Assembly (NCBI GenBank): GCA_945906015.1
Contig: CAMDQV010000002.1
Span: 1-30,772 of the forward strand
Length of the DNA: 30,772 bases
Source of the DNA: Pedobacter schmidteae
Lineage (GTDB): Bacteria; Bacteroidota; Bacteroidia; Sphingobacteriales; Sphingobacteriaceae
Reading direction: 5' to 3'
Both the position numbers and the translations under genes were made by a program. Of this stretch, positions 6,888 to 15,453 are shown piece by piece; positions within the stretch are counted from its first letter, which is position 1, and each line of letters opens with the position of its first letter. A model generated the notes under the pieces. It made no database searches. It was not told the origin of the DNA and saw only the letters and a list, made by a program, of their open reading frames with translations.

Positions 6888-8756
6888 TCATGAATTTTCT
6901 TTCAAATCTGTAAGTTCCAACCATCTCATGGTCATACCATCAATATTTTCTTTTAAATTCTTTATTTTTATAGCTATTTCAGACAATTGGGCGTGATCCG
7001 TAATGCCCGAGTTTAATTCTGTGGTTAAGCCCTCAATCTGTTTTTCAAGTTTTTCTGTTTCTGCTTCAAGGCTCTCCAATTCTTTTTCTTCTTTGAAACT
7101 CAACTTTTGTTTCTGTAATTCAGGTTTAGAATTAATTTTTTCTGTTTTTGAACCAGATTTGGCGGGCTTTTTTGGTTCCTCCTGCTCGAGTCTGTATTCC
7201 GTGTAATTACCCGAATAGATATGGATATTTCCATCACCTTCGAATATAAATAGTTGGTCAGTTAGTCGGTCAATTAAATATCTATCATGAGAAACTAGCA
7301 TCAAAATACCCGGAAAATTTAGCAGAAAATCTTCGAGCACATTTAAGGTATCAATATCTAAATCGTTAGTAGGTTCATCTAGAATCAGATAATTAGGGTT
7401 CTTCATAAGTACCCGCATTAACTGAAGCCTTTTCTTTTCACCTCCACTTAGCTTGTTTACCATCCCATATTGTTTGGCTGGTGGAAAAAGAAAATGGGTT
7501 AAAACCTGACTGGCAGTCATGTTTTTTCCATCGGCCATGGTGATGTATTCTGCGATATTTTTTACTACATCGATGACGCGTTCCTCCTCTTTAAATTCAA
7601 GACCGCCCTGTTGGTAGTATCCAAATACGGTTGTTTCACCTACAAGTACTTTACCATTATCTGGTTTAATGGCTCCTGTCACTATATTTAGAAGCGTTGA
7701 TTTTCCTGTACCGTTCTTGCCAGCTACACCAATTTTGTCTCCCTTTTTAAAAGTATAGCTAAAGTTATTCATAACAGGTTTTCCGTTAAAGCTTTTGCTG
7801 ATATTTTCTAATTCAAGTATCTTATTTCCTTGTCTTGATACATTAACGCTTAACTCTAAGGTAGATTTTACGTTACGCCCCTTGGTTTTTTCTTCTAGGT
7901 CATAGAACGAATCTATTCTTGATTTTGATTTTGTAGTTCTGGCTTTTGGTTGTCTACGCATCCACTCAAGTTCTCTTTTGAGCAGGTTTGTGTTTTTACT
8001 GAAGGAGGCATCCTCAGCAGCATTTTGTTCTTCCTTTTTTTCTAGGTAATAACTATAACTACCGTTGAAGTATTGAAGCTTTCCTCTGTCTAGTTCGATG
8101 ATCCTTGATGAAACATTGTCCAGAAAATACCTATCGTGTGTTACCAGTAAAATTGTTTTTTGTCCGCCGGTCATATAACTTTCTAGCCACTCAATAGTTT
8201 CAATGTCGAGGTGGTTGGTAGGTTCATCTAGAATATAAACATCTGGATCGTCAATAAGTAATTTCGCTAGGGCAAGGCGTTTTTTTTGTCCGCCAGATAA
8301 GGTTGTAATTTTTTGTTCCAAATGCTGTATGCCCATTCTACCCAGAATGGTTTTTATTTCAAATTCATATTCCCAGGCGTTGGCATTACTTAGCTCATCC
8401 ATGAGTCTGTTCAAGAGTTTTTCATCGTGAACATCTTGTTCAATAGCTTCTTCATATTGTCTAATGAGCTGCTGTTTTTCATTTCCAATCGAGTAAATAA
8501 AGTCGCTGATGGTTTCCTGATTCTGGAATTGTGGATCTTGCTCCAGGTATCCAATTCTTAGATCTCTTTCAGTCACCACTTTTCCCAGACTTGGGGCCAG
8601 TAAACCAGAAAGTATACGAAGCAAGGTAGATTTACCAGTCCCATTTATGCCAACCAAAGCCACGCGGTCTCCTTTATTTAGACCCAGATATAGATCTTTA
8701 AAAAGCCAGTTATCGTTAAATGAATGCCCTAATTGTTCTGTTGATAATATACTCAC
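6888..8756 (-). CDS. uup: ABC-F ATPase, Uup family
   Basis: This is a soluble twin-ATPase ABC-F protein of 622 residues (E. coli Uup is similar in size). The first cassette has Walker A GINGTGKST from residue 36, signature LSGGQ at 153-157 and Walker B VYILDEPTNHLD at 173-184. The second has Walker A GKNGTGKST from residue 346, signature LSGGE at 436-440 and YLILDEPTNDLD from 456. There are no membrane segments. The linker between cassettes (about 235-305) is the P-site tRNA interaction motif region. Residues about 552-618 form a charged coiled coil typical of the Uup C-terminal domain, which distinguishes it from EttA. ABC-F proteins act on ribosomes; Uup has also been linked to DNA recombination intermediates. 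Its start overlaps the upstream reductase gene by 4 bp, so the two are translationally coupled. Confidence 0.87.
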   Translation of the reverse strand: MSILSTEQLGHSFNDNWLFKDLYLGLNKGDRVALVGINGTGKSTLLRILSGLLAPSLGKVVTERDLRIGYLEQDPQFQNQETISDFIYSIGNEKQQLIRQYEEAIEQDVHDEKLLNRLMDELSNANAWEYEFEIKTILGRMGIQHLEQKITTLSGGQKKRLALAKLLIDDPDVYILDEPTNHLDIETIEWLESYMTGGQKTILLVTHDRYFLDNVSSRIIELDRGKLQYFNGSYSYYLEKKEEQNAAEDASFSKNTNLLKRELEWMRRQPKARTTKSKSRIDSFYDLEEKTKGRNVKSTLELSVNVSRQGNKILELENISKSFNGKPVMNNFSYTFKKGDKIGVAGKNGTGKSTLLNIVTGAIKPDNGKVLVGETTVFGYYQQGGLEFKEEERVIDVVKNIAEYITMADGKNMTASQVLTHFLFPPAKQYGMVNKLSGGEKKRLQLMRVLMKNPNYLILDEPTNDLDIDTLNVLEDFLLNFPGILMLVSHDRYLIDRLTDQLFIFEGDGNIHIYSGNYTEYRLEQEEPKKPAKSGSKTEKINSKPELQKQKLSFKEEKELESLEAETEKLEKQIEGLTTELNSGITDHAQLSEIAIKIKNLKENIDGMTMRWLELTDLKENS

Positions 8757-9409
8757 GCTAATTCTTGTATTTGTATGGAAGGATATATAAAGGTGCCTTG
8801 CAGGTTTTTTATGGATTGATTAAGCATCACTTTTGCCACATCGGCTGCTTTGATACTTCTGTATTTTTTTAATGGTCCTATCAATATCGGATCAATCAGG
8901 CTGAAAATGGGTTTTAGTATCTTCTCGGCAAGACGATTTTTTTTACGCTCACCAATTAAAAATGAAGGCTGATAAATGTGAAGTGATGGTATATTTAGTT
9001 TTTTCAATTCTTGTTCAAGTTCTCCCTTAAGTTTGAGATATGAATTTGAAGATCCGGCATCTGCTCCTAGTGATGAGATAATATGAAATTGTGCAACTCC
9101 ATTCTGTTGACCAAGTTTTGCAAGATTGAGTGGATACCCTAAATCTATTTGTCTGTATAATGCAGAATTGGGAGTTTCACTTTTGGTGGTTCCCAAACAA
9201 TTAAATATTATATCCGCTTGAATATCAATTGAATAACTATTTGGTTCATCGAAATTCACTATCAATTCTTTAACTTTAAAATCGGAAATACCACTTGATC
9301 TTCTGACTAATAAAAGAACCTCTGTTATTGCCTCAGACTTGATCAATTCTGACAATAAATTACTGCCAATAAGTCCACTTGCTCCAACCAAAATGACTTT
9401 ATATGGCAT
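8753..9409 (-). CDS. NAD(P)-binding Rossmann reductase, HTATIP2/TIP30-like
   Basis: A 218-residue atypical short-chain dehydrogenase-like protein. The nucleotide-binding glycine motif GASGLIG is at residues 9-15. The segment ISSLGADAGSSNSYLKLKGELE (about 111-132) carries the YxxxK pair as Y124 and K128 and strongly resembles the HTATIP2/yeast Fmp52 group. FLIGERKKNRLAE at about 150-162 is another feature of that group. Members are thought to be NADPH-dependent, but substrates are not established, so no pathway is assigned. It is the first gene of the minus-strand group leading to uup and mnmG. A TAnnTTTG-type box (minus strand, 9430-9437) lies 21 bp before the ATG. Confidence 0.8.
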   Translation of the reverse strand: MPYKVILVGASGLIGSNLLSELIKSEAITEVLLLVRRSSGISDFKVKELIVNFDEPNSYSIDIQADIIFNCLGTTKSETPNSALYRQIDLGYPLNLAKLGQQNGVAQFHIISSLGADAGSSNSYLKLKGELEQELKKLNIPSLHIYQPSFLIGERKKNRLAEKILKPIFSLIDPILIGPLKKYRSIKAADVAKVMLNQSIKNLQGTFIYPSIQIQELA

Positions 9410-9429
9410 TTATTTTGCTAATTAATGAG

Positions 9430-9452
9430 CAAAGGTACGCATATTAGGTTTG
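9430..9452. promoter_or_regulatory. Divergent -7 boxes between reductase and pirin genes
   Basis: The minus-strand TACCTTTG (9430-9437) and the plus-strand TAGGTTTG (9445-9452) both match TAnnTTTG and face the reductase and the pirin gene respectively. Neither has a clear TTG at the -33 position, so each is only a candidate. Confidence 0.35.
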
Positions 9453-9496
9453 GAATTAATATTGTGTGTTTGAACATATAATTAAAAATTAATCGC

Positions 9497-10207
9497 ATGA
9501 AAAAGATTATTCACCGCGCAGCAGACCGTGGAATTCAGGATCACGGCTGGTTGAAAGCCGCACATTCTTTTAGTTTTGCTAACTATCACGATCCAGCCAA
9601 GGTTCATTTTGGCTTATTAAGGGTTTTGAATGATGATATTGTAGCTCCCGGTATGGGTTTTGGGACCCATGGGCATGATAATATGGAGATAGTTACCATC
9701 CCCCTGAAGGGTACCTTGGCTCATAAAGATAGTTTGGGTTCTGTTGGTAATATTGAATATGGCGAAGTTCAGATTATGTCTGCCGGTAAGGGTATTCAGC
9801 ATTCTGAATTTAATGGTTCTGCGACCGAGGCGGTTAATCTGCTCCAGATCTGGGTTTTTCCTAAAGAACGCAATATTGAGCCGCGTTATGACCAGATACA
9901 GTATAATTTGGAGAAAGTGAATAATTCATTTCTGACAGTTGTTTCACCTATTAAGGGCGATAATATGATGTGGATCAACCAGGATGCTTTTTTTAGTCTT
10001 GGTACTTTTGATGAAGATTCAAAGGTAAGTTATAAGATTCAGCATCCCGGAAATGGAGCTTACGTGTTTTTTATTGAAGGACAGGGAGTGTTAGATGATA
10101 CGGTATTGGTAAATCGCGATGCATTGGGTGTTTATGATAGTGAAGAATTTGAAATTGATTTCAAGAAAAACTCAAAGGTTCTGATCATTGAAATTCCAAT
10201 GCAATAA
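9497..10207 (+). CDS. Pirin family bicupin (YhhW-like)
   Basis: A 236-residue two-domain cupin. The N-terminal cupin carries the pirin metal ligands: H58 and H60 in GFGTHGHDNMEIVT, H102 and E104 in GIQHSEFN. These align one-for-one with the ligands of E. coli YhhW, a pirin with quercetin 2,3-dioxygenase activity. HGWLKAAHSFSFANYHDP near the N-terminus is also a family signature. The second cupin (about 140-236) lacks an obvious metal site, as is usual. The bacterial physiological role is unclear; redox sensing and dioxygenase activity have been proposed. It is a single gene flanked by minus-strand genes, with only 2 bp between its stop and that of ybeY. The ATG at 9497 puts the first motif at the family-typical distance. 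Confidence 0.9.
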   Translation: MKKIIHRAADRGIQDHGWLKAAHSFSFANYHDPAKVHFGLLRVLNDDIVAPGMGFGTHGHDNMEIVTIPLKGTLAHKDSLGSVGNIEYGEVQIMSAGKGIQHSEFNGSATEAVNLLQIWVFPKERNIEPRYDQIQYNLEKVNNSFLTVVSPIKGDNMMWINQDAFFSLGTFDEDSKVSYKIQHPGNGAYVFFIEGQGVLDDTVLVNRDALGVYDSEEFEIDFKKNSKVLIIEIPMQ

Positions 10208-10209
10208 TT

Positions 10210-10641
10210 TTAAAATATTCTTTTTGACAGGTAAAGGTTTTCTTTATCTGTCATTAGGGCTTTTGCTTCTTTTCCTTTATCTGTATAGCCCAAAAGGTGT
10301 AGGGTGCCATGTATCATGACCCTATGTAATTCACTCTCGCTTGTAACTTTAAAGCTTTGTGCATTTTCCCGAACACGTTCCACACTAATAAAAATATCTC
10401 CACTAATTACTCGCTTATTTTCACTGTTATCGAAAGTAATGATGTCTGTAAGGGTGTCGTGTTTTAAATAATTCTGATTGATTGAGAGTAAGTAATTATC
10501 GCTGCAAAATATAAAGTTCAACACCTTTAGTTTCAACCCCTCGGCTATAATTGTATTTTTTATCCACGTGCTGAGCTGGCCCTTTTGTTTTAAAGTAAAG
10601 GATATATCTTCCGTAAAAAAATGTATAGGTAATTGGCTCAT
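10210..10641 (-). CDS. ybeY: rRNA maturation endoribonuclease YbeY
   Basis: YbeY is a zinc endonuclease involved in 16S rRNA 3' maturation and ribosome quality control. The 143-residue product has the family core LTDIITFDNSE at about 64-74, GDIFIS at 81-86 and the metal motif HGTLHLLGYTDK at 111-122. The first two ligands are H111 and H115. The third position, a histidine in the standard HxxxHxxxxxH motif, is D121 here; I recall a similar GYxDK form in other Bacteroidota YbeY proteins, so this looks like a lineage trait and not decay. The start overlaps the stop of the RsbW-like gene by one base (TAATG), implying translational coupling. It converges with the pirin gene with 2 bp between stops. 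Confidence 0.9.
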   Translation of the reverse strand: MSQLPIHFFTEDISFTLKQKGQLSTWIKNTIIAEGLKLKVLNFIFCSDNYLLSINQNYLKHDTLTDIITFDNSENKRVISGDIFISVERVRENAQSFKVTSESELHRVMIHGTLHLLGYTDKGKEAKALMTDKENLYLSKRIF

Positions 10642-11063
10642 TAAATTATAAAATGAAGCTCTAGCTCATTTCCTTTTGAATTAAAGATACAGTGATCGGC
10701 GAGTTTATTAATAAGAAAAACACCTCTTCCGCTAAGATTTTCAGTAGTTGTTGTATCCGGTAGGCTATTCAAGTCAAATCCTTCACCTTCATCAGAAATA
10801 ACGAATATCAATCGTTTTTCTTCTGGTACCTCCAGATTAATATAAACTTTCTTCTCAGGGATTTGCCGGTTTCCGTGGACAATTCCATTGACTACAGCCT
10901 CACTAAGGCAAGTTAGTACATTAGCATATATTTCATCACTGAACCCGTATTTTACACTCAGTTCATCGATAAAATTTTCCATAAGGGTAATGCTGTTGAT
11001 ACTGGAAGGCAATTGCAGTGTATACACTGACGTATTATGTTGGGTTTCTATTTGATTAATCAT
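10641..11063 (-). CDS. RsbW-like serine kinase / anti-sigma ATPase (HATPase_c_2)
   Basis: A 140-residue stand-alone GHKL ATPase domain. The N box E55AVVN59 followed by HGN, the G1 box DEGEGFD at 91-97 and the G2 box SGRGVFLI at 111-118 are all intact, so ATP binding is expected. Single-domain proteins of this type are usually anti-sigma factors/serine kinases (RsbW, SpoIIAB) that work by partner switching with STAS-domain proteins. No sigma factor or STAS protein is encoded in the window, so the target is unknown. Its start overlaps the DUF4175 gene by 4 bp (ATGA) and its stop overlaps the ybeY start by one base, so the three genes form a tightly coupled operon. Confidence 0.86.
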   Translation of the reverse strand: MINQIETQHNTSVYTLQLPSSINSITLMENFIDELSVKYGFSDEIYANVLTCLSEAVVNGIVHGNRQIPEKKVYINLEVPEEKRLIFVISDEGEGFDLNSLPDTTTTENLSGRGVFLINKLADHCIFNSKGNELELHFII

Positions 11064-14000
11064 TTATTGCCCGAATTTAAAAATTTAAAATAGTCTCCGA
11101 CTTTTATTTTATAAAATGAATTTAATGAGGGCGGTACTGTTTTAAGCAAATCGGTTTCTTTTTGTTTAATTTTGATATACTCTTGCAATATTATTGAATT
11201 AATGGGTGTTTGATTAGCTCCTTCTCTACTTTCTCGTTTTTGATCTTCTTCACGTTCTTGTTCGGCTTTGTCAGCTTCAAGGAGTTTACTCAAAATTTCT
11301 TGTTGTCTAGATAATGTTTCTTGTTTAATTCTTTTGTTTACGAGATCGGTCTCTGTTTGTTCCATCTCTTTTACTAATTTATCAAGATTACCTAAGCCTG
11401 CTTTGCCATCTTTATTCTCCAGCCTATTTATTTCTTGCATGGCTTGTCTGATCATTTGCTGTTCTCTTGCCATTTTAGCAAGTTTTTCACTCATTGTACC
11501 ACTACGATTTGCTTGCTGACCAGGACCTTGCTGACCCTGTTTTTGCATCTCATCTCTGGCTTTTTGCATGTTTTTGTTCAAAGTTTCCTGCATTTTACTG
11601 AGCTGCGATAGGCTCTGTTTCTTTTTGCCTTTACCACCGGGCTTACTATTTTGCTGCGATTGTTGTAATTGCTCAAGTGCTTCATTTAGCATTAATGCTA
11701 AATTATTAATGGATGTCATTGCAAATTGTTGATTTCGGTTGGCCTCTGCTGTACGACGTTCGCCAAGACTTTCAATAGCCTTGCTTACATTTAAATTGAT
11801 GGTTTGAATTTCTTTATTTACTACTGATTCAATTTGCGGAACTTTTTTACTTAGAGAATAGAGGCTGTCTTCGATCATTTTCAGATTGATTTGAATATCC
11901 TTCTGTTTTTGTGTTTGTAAGATATATACGGGGTCGCTTGTGCTGATGCTTCTAACCTCTTGCATTGTTTTTTCTTGGTCGAATGAACTGATTAGAAGAT
12001 TTTCGAGTACCTCCCTTAATTCTTTGGCATTCATTTCATTTTCTTTTTCTTCTCCCTCTTCCTGCATTTGCTCCAATTTTTTTGAAAGTTCATTCATTTT
12101 TGAAGCTGCTTGTTTTTGATTTTGAGCTGCTTGTTTCTGATCTTTTTTTTCTAGATTATCAGAACTTTCTTTTTGTTGCTGATCTATCTGTTGTTGCTCC
12201 TTTTCAGGGCTCTCAAAATTATTTTTTTGCTCCAGCTCCTCATTTTTTTTCTCCAGCTTATTTAGCTCAGACTTTAGTTCATTAAATTCTTCCTTTAAAA
12301 CGTTTTGCTCCTCTTTCAGTTTTTGAATGTCTGGATTTTTTCCAACAGACTTTTCGCTAAGTGCTTCTTGTTCTTTTGCTAATTCACTGAGTTTTTCAAT
12401 AGTTTCACTTAGCTTTTGTTCAAATTCAAGCTGTTTGTAGAGCTCTAATATTCGATCCAGTTCTTTTTGCAATGATTTGTTATCCATCTGCATTTTAGAA
12501 AGCTCTTCTCTAGTTTGGTTCGTATTGTTTTTATCCAGTAGTTTTTCAATGTTTTTCAATAGCTCTCTGGTTTTCTCATCCAGCACGTTATTGAATAGGT
12601 TTTCTATCTGTTTTTGTTTTTCCAGTATCTTTTCGTTTTGTTCATTCTGTTCAAATTGATTTTGTTTGTTTTCCTTCTGTATATCCTTTACCAGTTCTTC
12701 AAGCTCATTTTTGTCTTTAAGGAGGTTTTCAACTTGTTTTTTTTCTTCATAAGATAGCTTCGTTTTATTAAGCAGATCCTGATTTAGTTTTTTTGCTTCC
12801 TTATCCACCCGAATAGACTTTTTTATGGCCTGTTCCATCTTTTCCTTGATTTGCTTCGTATTTTTTTCCAACTGCTCTTCTATTTCTTTTTCTGAGGGCA
12901 ATTTTATTGTTTTAATAGCTGATCTGCTTGCTTTAGGTCCATTAACTCCGTCATTATCAAATACTTCAAAATAATACTCGATTTGTTCACCAGGACCGGC
13001 TCCAGATTCACCCATGTTCCAGGCGTGAAGGAAATTACTCTGAAGAGTATTCTTGTTGAATGCAACAGATTTTATTTCTGGTTTAACTTTGTTCTCTGGA
13101 TCCTGAGATACTAATTTATAATTGAAAGTTAGTTTAGAAAACCCATGGTCATCATTGATCTGTCCCACAAAATAAAGCAGTTTATTATTGACAGAATCTT
13201 GTCTTTCATTTACCTCAATAGCCGGTAACAGATCGGGAATCACCAGGAGTTGATAGTTTACTGCCTGAGATGATTCCACCCCCTTATTGATGGGTTTTAC
13301 GCTGTAAACAAGGTTTTTTATGGCTTTATGTGTAAAATTGAAGGCATTGTCGTTTGTTTGCCTAATCAGATATTTTTTGCTGTCTATTTTTACATCAAGC
13401 TGTTCACTATGTTGAGCATTAAATTTCCAATTAATTTTAGATCCTTCTGGAACTGTTAGATCTCCAGAATTCTCAAGCACGGTACTGGGTTTATTCAAGT
13501 ATGCAGGATATTCAATAAACACTTCAAAATTAATAATGCTTGGCTTTGCTTTAACCTCCAGTAAATAGTTGTTCGAACTAAATTCACCACCCCGAAGTCT
13601 TATTTTTTTATTTTTTTGAATATTCTTGAATGTATAATTAAAGCGTATCGTATTTTCTTTGTTTAGCTTAAAGGTATTAACTCCATCTTCAAGATAAAGT
13701 TCAGATGGGATTTCATCACCGGTAAGCTTTACCATTAGGGTATAATCGCTTCCTTGTACAGCTGATAAATTTTTGTTTAGGATTTCGAAGCTGAATGGTG
13801 CTTTTTTTATAAATTGTTTATTATGATTGATTAATCGCGTGGTACTTTCACTTAATATTGAAGGTGAAGCAAAGAAAATAAAAACAATAACGGCCATTGG
13901 AGCTACCGCATATTTCAAATATTTACGATTTTCTTTTATATGTATTGCTGAGGTAAACGGTACCGACTTGAGATCTGCAATTTTCTGATTTATGCTCGCA

Positions 14001-14398
14001 TCAATAAGTGAGCGCTGTTCGGGATTTAAATCTGAAAGTTTTTTTAATTGAAGTGTGTTCAGCAGTTTATCCTTTACCGGCGCAAAATGCTGTCCGATGA
14101 TGGCTGAAGCTTGTTCATGAGATAGCGTTTTTCCTAATTGCAAGTATGACAACAACGGTATTAGAATATAAGCGGCAATAACAAACAGGTTTATGGCAAT
14201 AAATGTATAGAATAGTATACTTCGAACAATTGGATCAAAATGCCCAAAATATTCGGCCATTGTAACAATAATATAGGCTACAAAAAGTGAAGAGACTAAA
14301 AATATAGCGCCTTTGACAACCTTATTGAGGTAATATTTACGGATAAAACCGTCAATTTTTTTAATTAAATAGACGTAGTTTTCATTTGAAGCTTTCAT
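11060..14398 (-). CDS. DUF4175 family membrane protein with long coiled coil
   Basis: A very large protein (1112 residues from the start chosen; an in-frame ATG at 14416 would give 1118). I prefer 14398 because MKASNENYVYLIKKIDGFIRKYY resembles the usual family N-terminus. Using the longer numbering, membrane segments are at about 36-57, 65-91 and 169-186. A beta-rich, presumably periplasmic region runs from about 195 to 505 and includes GEQIEYYFEVFDNDGV. From about 505 to 1060 it is an extended Glu/Lys/Gln-rich coiled coil, with a Gly/Gln-rich stretch near 925-985. It matches the DUF4175 family of Bacteroidota, of unknown function. It is first in an overlapping operon with the RsbW-like ATPase and ybeY. 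An envelope scaffold or mechanosensing role is only a guess. Confidence 0.85.
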   Translation of the reverse strand: MKASNENYVYLIKKIDGFIRKYYLNKVVKGAIFLVSSLFVAYIIVTMAEYFGHFDPIVRSILFYTFIAINLFVIAAYILIPLLSYLQLGKTLSHEQASAIIGQHFAPVKDKLLNTLQLKKLSDLNPEQRSLIDASINQKIADLKSVPFTSAIHIKENRKYLKYAVAPMAVIVFIFFASPSILSESTTRLINHNKQFIKKAPFSFEILNKNLSAVQGSDYTLMVKLTGDEIPSELYLEDGVNTFKLNKENTIRFNYTFKNIQKNKKIRLRGGEFSSNNYLLEVKAKPSIINFEVFIEYPAYLNKPSTVLENSGDLTVPEGSKINWKFNAQHSEQLDVKIDSKKYLIRQTNDNAFNFTHKAIKNLVYSVKPINKGVESSQAVNYQLLVIPDLLPAIEVNERQDSVNNKLLYFVGQINDDHGFSKLTFNYKLVSQDPENKVKPEIKSVAFNKNTLQSNFLHAWNMGESGAGPGEQIEYYFEVFDNDGVNGPKASRSAIKTIKLPSEKEIEEQLEKNTKQIKEKMEQAIKKSIRVDKEAKKLNQDLLNKTKLSYEEKKQVENLLKDKNELEELVKDIQKENKQNQFEQNEQNEKILEKQKQIENLFNNVLDEKTRELLKNIEKLLDKNNTNQTREELSKMQMDNKSLQKELDRILELYKQLEFEQKLSETIEKLSELAKEQEALSEKSVGKNPDIQKLKEEQNVLKEEFNELKSELNKLEKKNEELEQKNNFESPEKEQQQIDQQQKESSDNLEKKDQKQAAQNQKQAASKMNELSKKLEQMQEEGEEKENEMNAKELREVLENLLISSFDQEKTMQEVRSISTSDPVYILQTQKQKDIQINLKMIEDSLYSLSKKVPQIESVVNKEIQTINLNVSKAIESLGERRTAEANRNQQFAMTSINNLALMLNEALEQLQQSQQNSKPGGKGKKKQSLSQLSKMQETLNKNMQKARDEMQKQGQQGPGQQANRSGTMSEKLAKMAREQQMIRQAMQEINRLENKDGKAGLGNLDKLVKEMEQTETDLVNKRIKQETLSRQQEILSKLLEADKAEQEREEDQKRESREGANQTPINSIILQEYIKIKQKETDLLKTVPPSLNSFYKIKVGDYFKFLNSGNK

Positions 14399-14480
14399 GG
14401 TTAATTTACACGTCAATTTATTGATATGAAATTAGCAAAATATGTTCATTATTGGTATAATCTTTAGGAAACAGCACCTA

Positions 14481-15368
14481 TTAAAAATGTGTTTTTGATA
14501 CATTACTAGTGTTTTTTTTCAGAAGTACCACGTTTGCTACTTTTCTCTGTCCTTCATGATCCCATTTTTTATTATCAGTTGGAAAATTCACAATACCGTT
14601 TTCTTGGTAGTTATTGATCCATAATGTAGTAGATCCGCCACCGTCAAGATTAATTGCATCATCAGCATTGAGCCAGCCCATCATTTTGCTTAGTTCGAAT
14701 AAGCTCATTCCGGCAGAGTTGATGTTCCGCCCATCGACGGTAATAAATAATATCTGTTTGTTTTTTGCAATCGCTACTGCTGTTCTAGGGTGCCTAGTTT
14801 TGTTAAATGCATTATCGGGATCCAGTTTTTCATGTATTTGATCTAGAATCAGGAGTGGTCCGCTTACCATTATATCTTCTCCAACAAGTGATTTTTCCCA
14901 ATTCGGTGTTTCATCCCATTTGGCAATAGTGATCTTGCCCTTGTTTATTACAAGTGCCGAACGCTGGTGTCCAGCTCTGTTTCCATTTTTTCCAAGCCGA
15001 TTCTCGTTTATTACCTTCCCGTCAGATTTAATATAATCAACTGATCCTCCATTGGCAATATCAAAGAAAGTTCCATTAAGGGCAGCCATTGCATTTGCAT
15101 GTATTCCGAAATCACTAGTAGTAATCAGTTTTTTTGGATTATAGCCAATATCAAATTCAAGCTTTTTGTTTTGTTTAATTTCCAGGACGCTAACAAACTG
15201 ATTGGAATTGAAAAGAGTATTTTGAAACCAGAATGTTTTCAGGATAACTCCTTGACTGATTTTTTCTTTTTTCCATTCCGCATTTACTACAGCAAGAGAG
15301 TCGGATTGGGCAAAAAGTTGGAAAGATATGAAAATCGAAAAATAGGTGCTAAATAAAAATGCTTTCAT
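14481..15368 (-). CDS. Secreted phosphodiester glycosidase (NAGPA-like) domain protein
   Basis: A 295-residue exported protein with a signal peptide at residues 1-20 (cleavage likely after LFA, before QSDS). The mature part is a phosphodiester glycosidase domain (NAGPA/PF09992 type). Key motifs are LNGTFFD at 97-103, TRHPRTAVAI at 191-200, FITVDGRN at 208-215 and NLDGGGSTTLW at 240-250, which forms the family active site. The family includes the mammalian uncovering enzyme and bacterial proteins thought to cleave sugar-phosphodiester bonds in glycans or wall polymers; the substrate here is not inferable. The metalloprotease terminator lies just upstream, so the gene probably has its own promoter, but I see no convincing TAnnTTTG box in the short gap. 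Confidence 0.85.
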   Translation of the reverse strand: MKAFLFSTYFSIFISFQLFAQSDSLAVVNAEWKKEKISQGVILKTFWFQNTLFNSNQFVSVLEIKQNKKLEFDIGYNPKKLITTSDFGIHANAMAALNGTFFDIANGGSVDYIKSDGKVINENRLGKNGNRAGHQRSALVINKGKITIAKWDETPNWEKSLVGEDIMVSGPLLILDQIHEKLDPDNAFNKTRHPRTAVAIAKNKQILFITVDGRNINSAGMSLFELSKMMGWLNADDAINLDGGGSTTLWINNYQENGIVNFPTDNKKWDHEGQRKVANVVLLKKNTSNVSKTHF

Positions 15369-15404
15369 TTTTTTTGAGACTAATATATTGAATCGCCACC
15401 TATA

Positions 15405-15441
15405 AAAAAATCCTCATGCCAGTTATGGCATGAGGATTTTT
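15405..15441 (-). terminator. Strong intrinsic terminator after the metalloprotease gene
   Basis: TCCTCATGCC (15411-15420) and GGCATGAGGA (15427-15436) form a perfect 10-bp stem with a 6-nt loop, extended to 15 bp by flanking A and T runs. On the minus strand the hairpin is followed by a run of seven T. It starts 13 bp after the metalloprotease stop. The symmetric A/T flanks would let it act in both directions, but only the minus strand has a gene reading into it. Confidence 0.92.
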
Positions 15442-15453
15442 AGTGTGTGATTT

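Noticed and set aside
6551..6913. 120-residue plus-strand open frame spanning the mnmG 5' end and the parS spacer
   Set aside because: It is antisense to mnmG for most of its length and runs through the two parS sites; no motif or initiation context supports coding.
10560..10575. CACGTG core in ybeY (10565-10570) as a parS site
   Set aside because: TATCCACGTGCTGAGC fails the outer arms on both sides.
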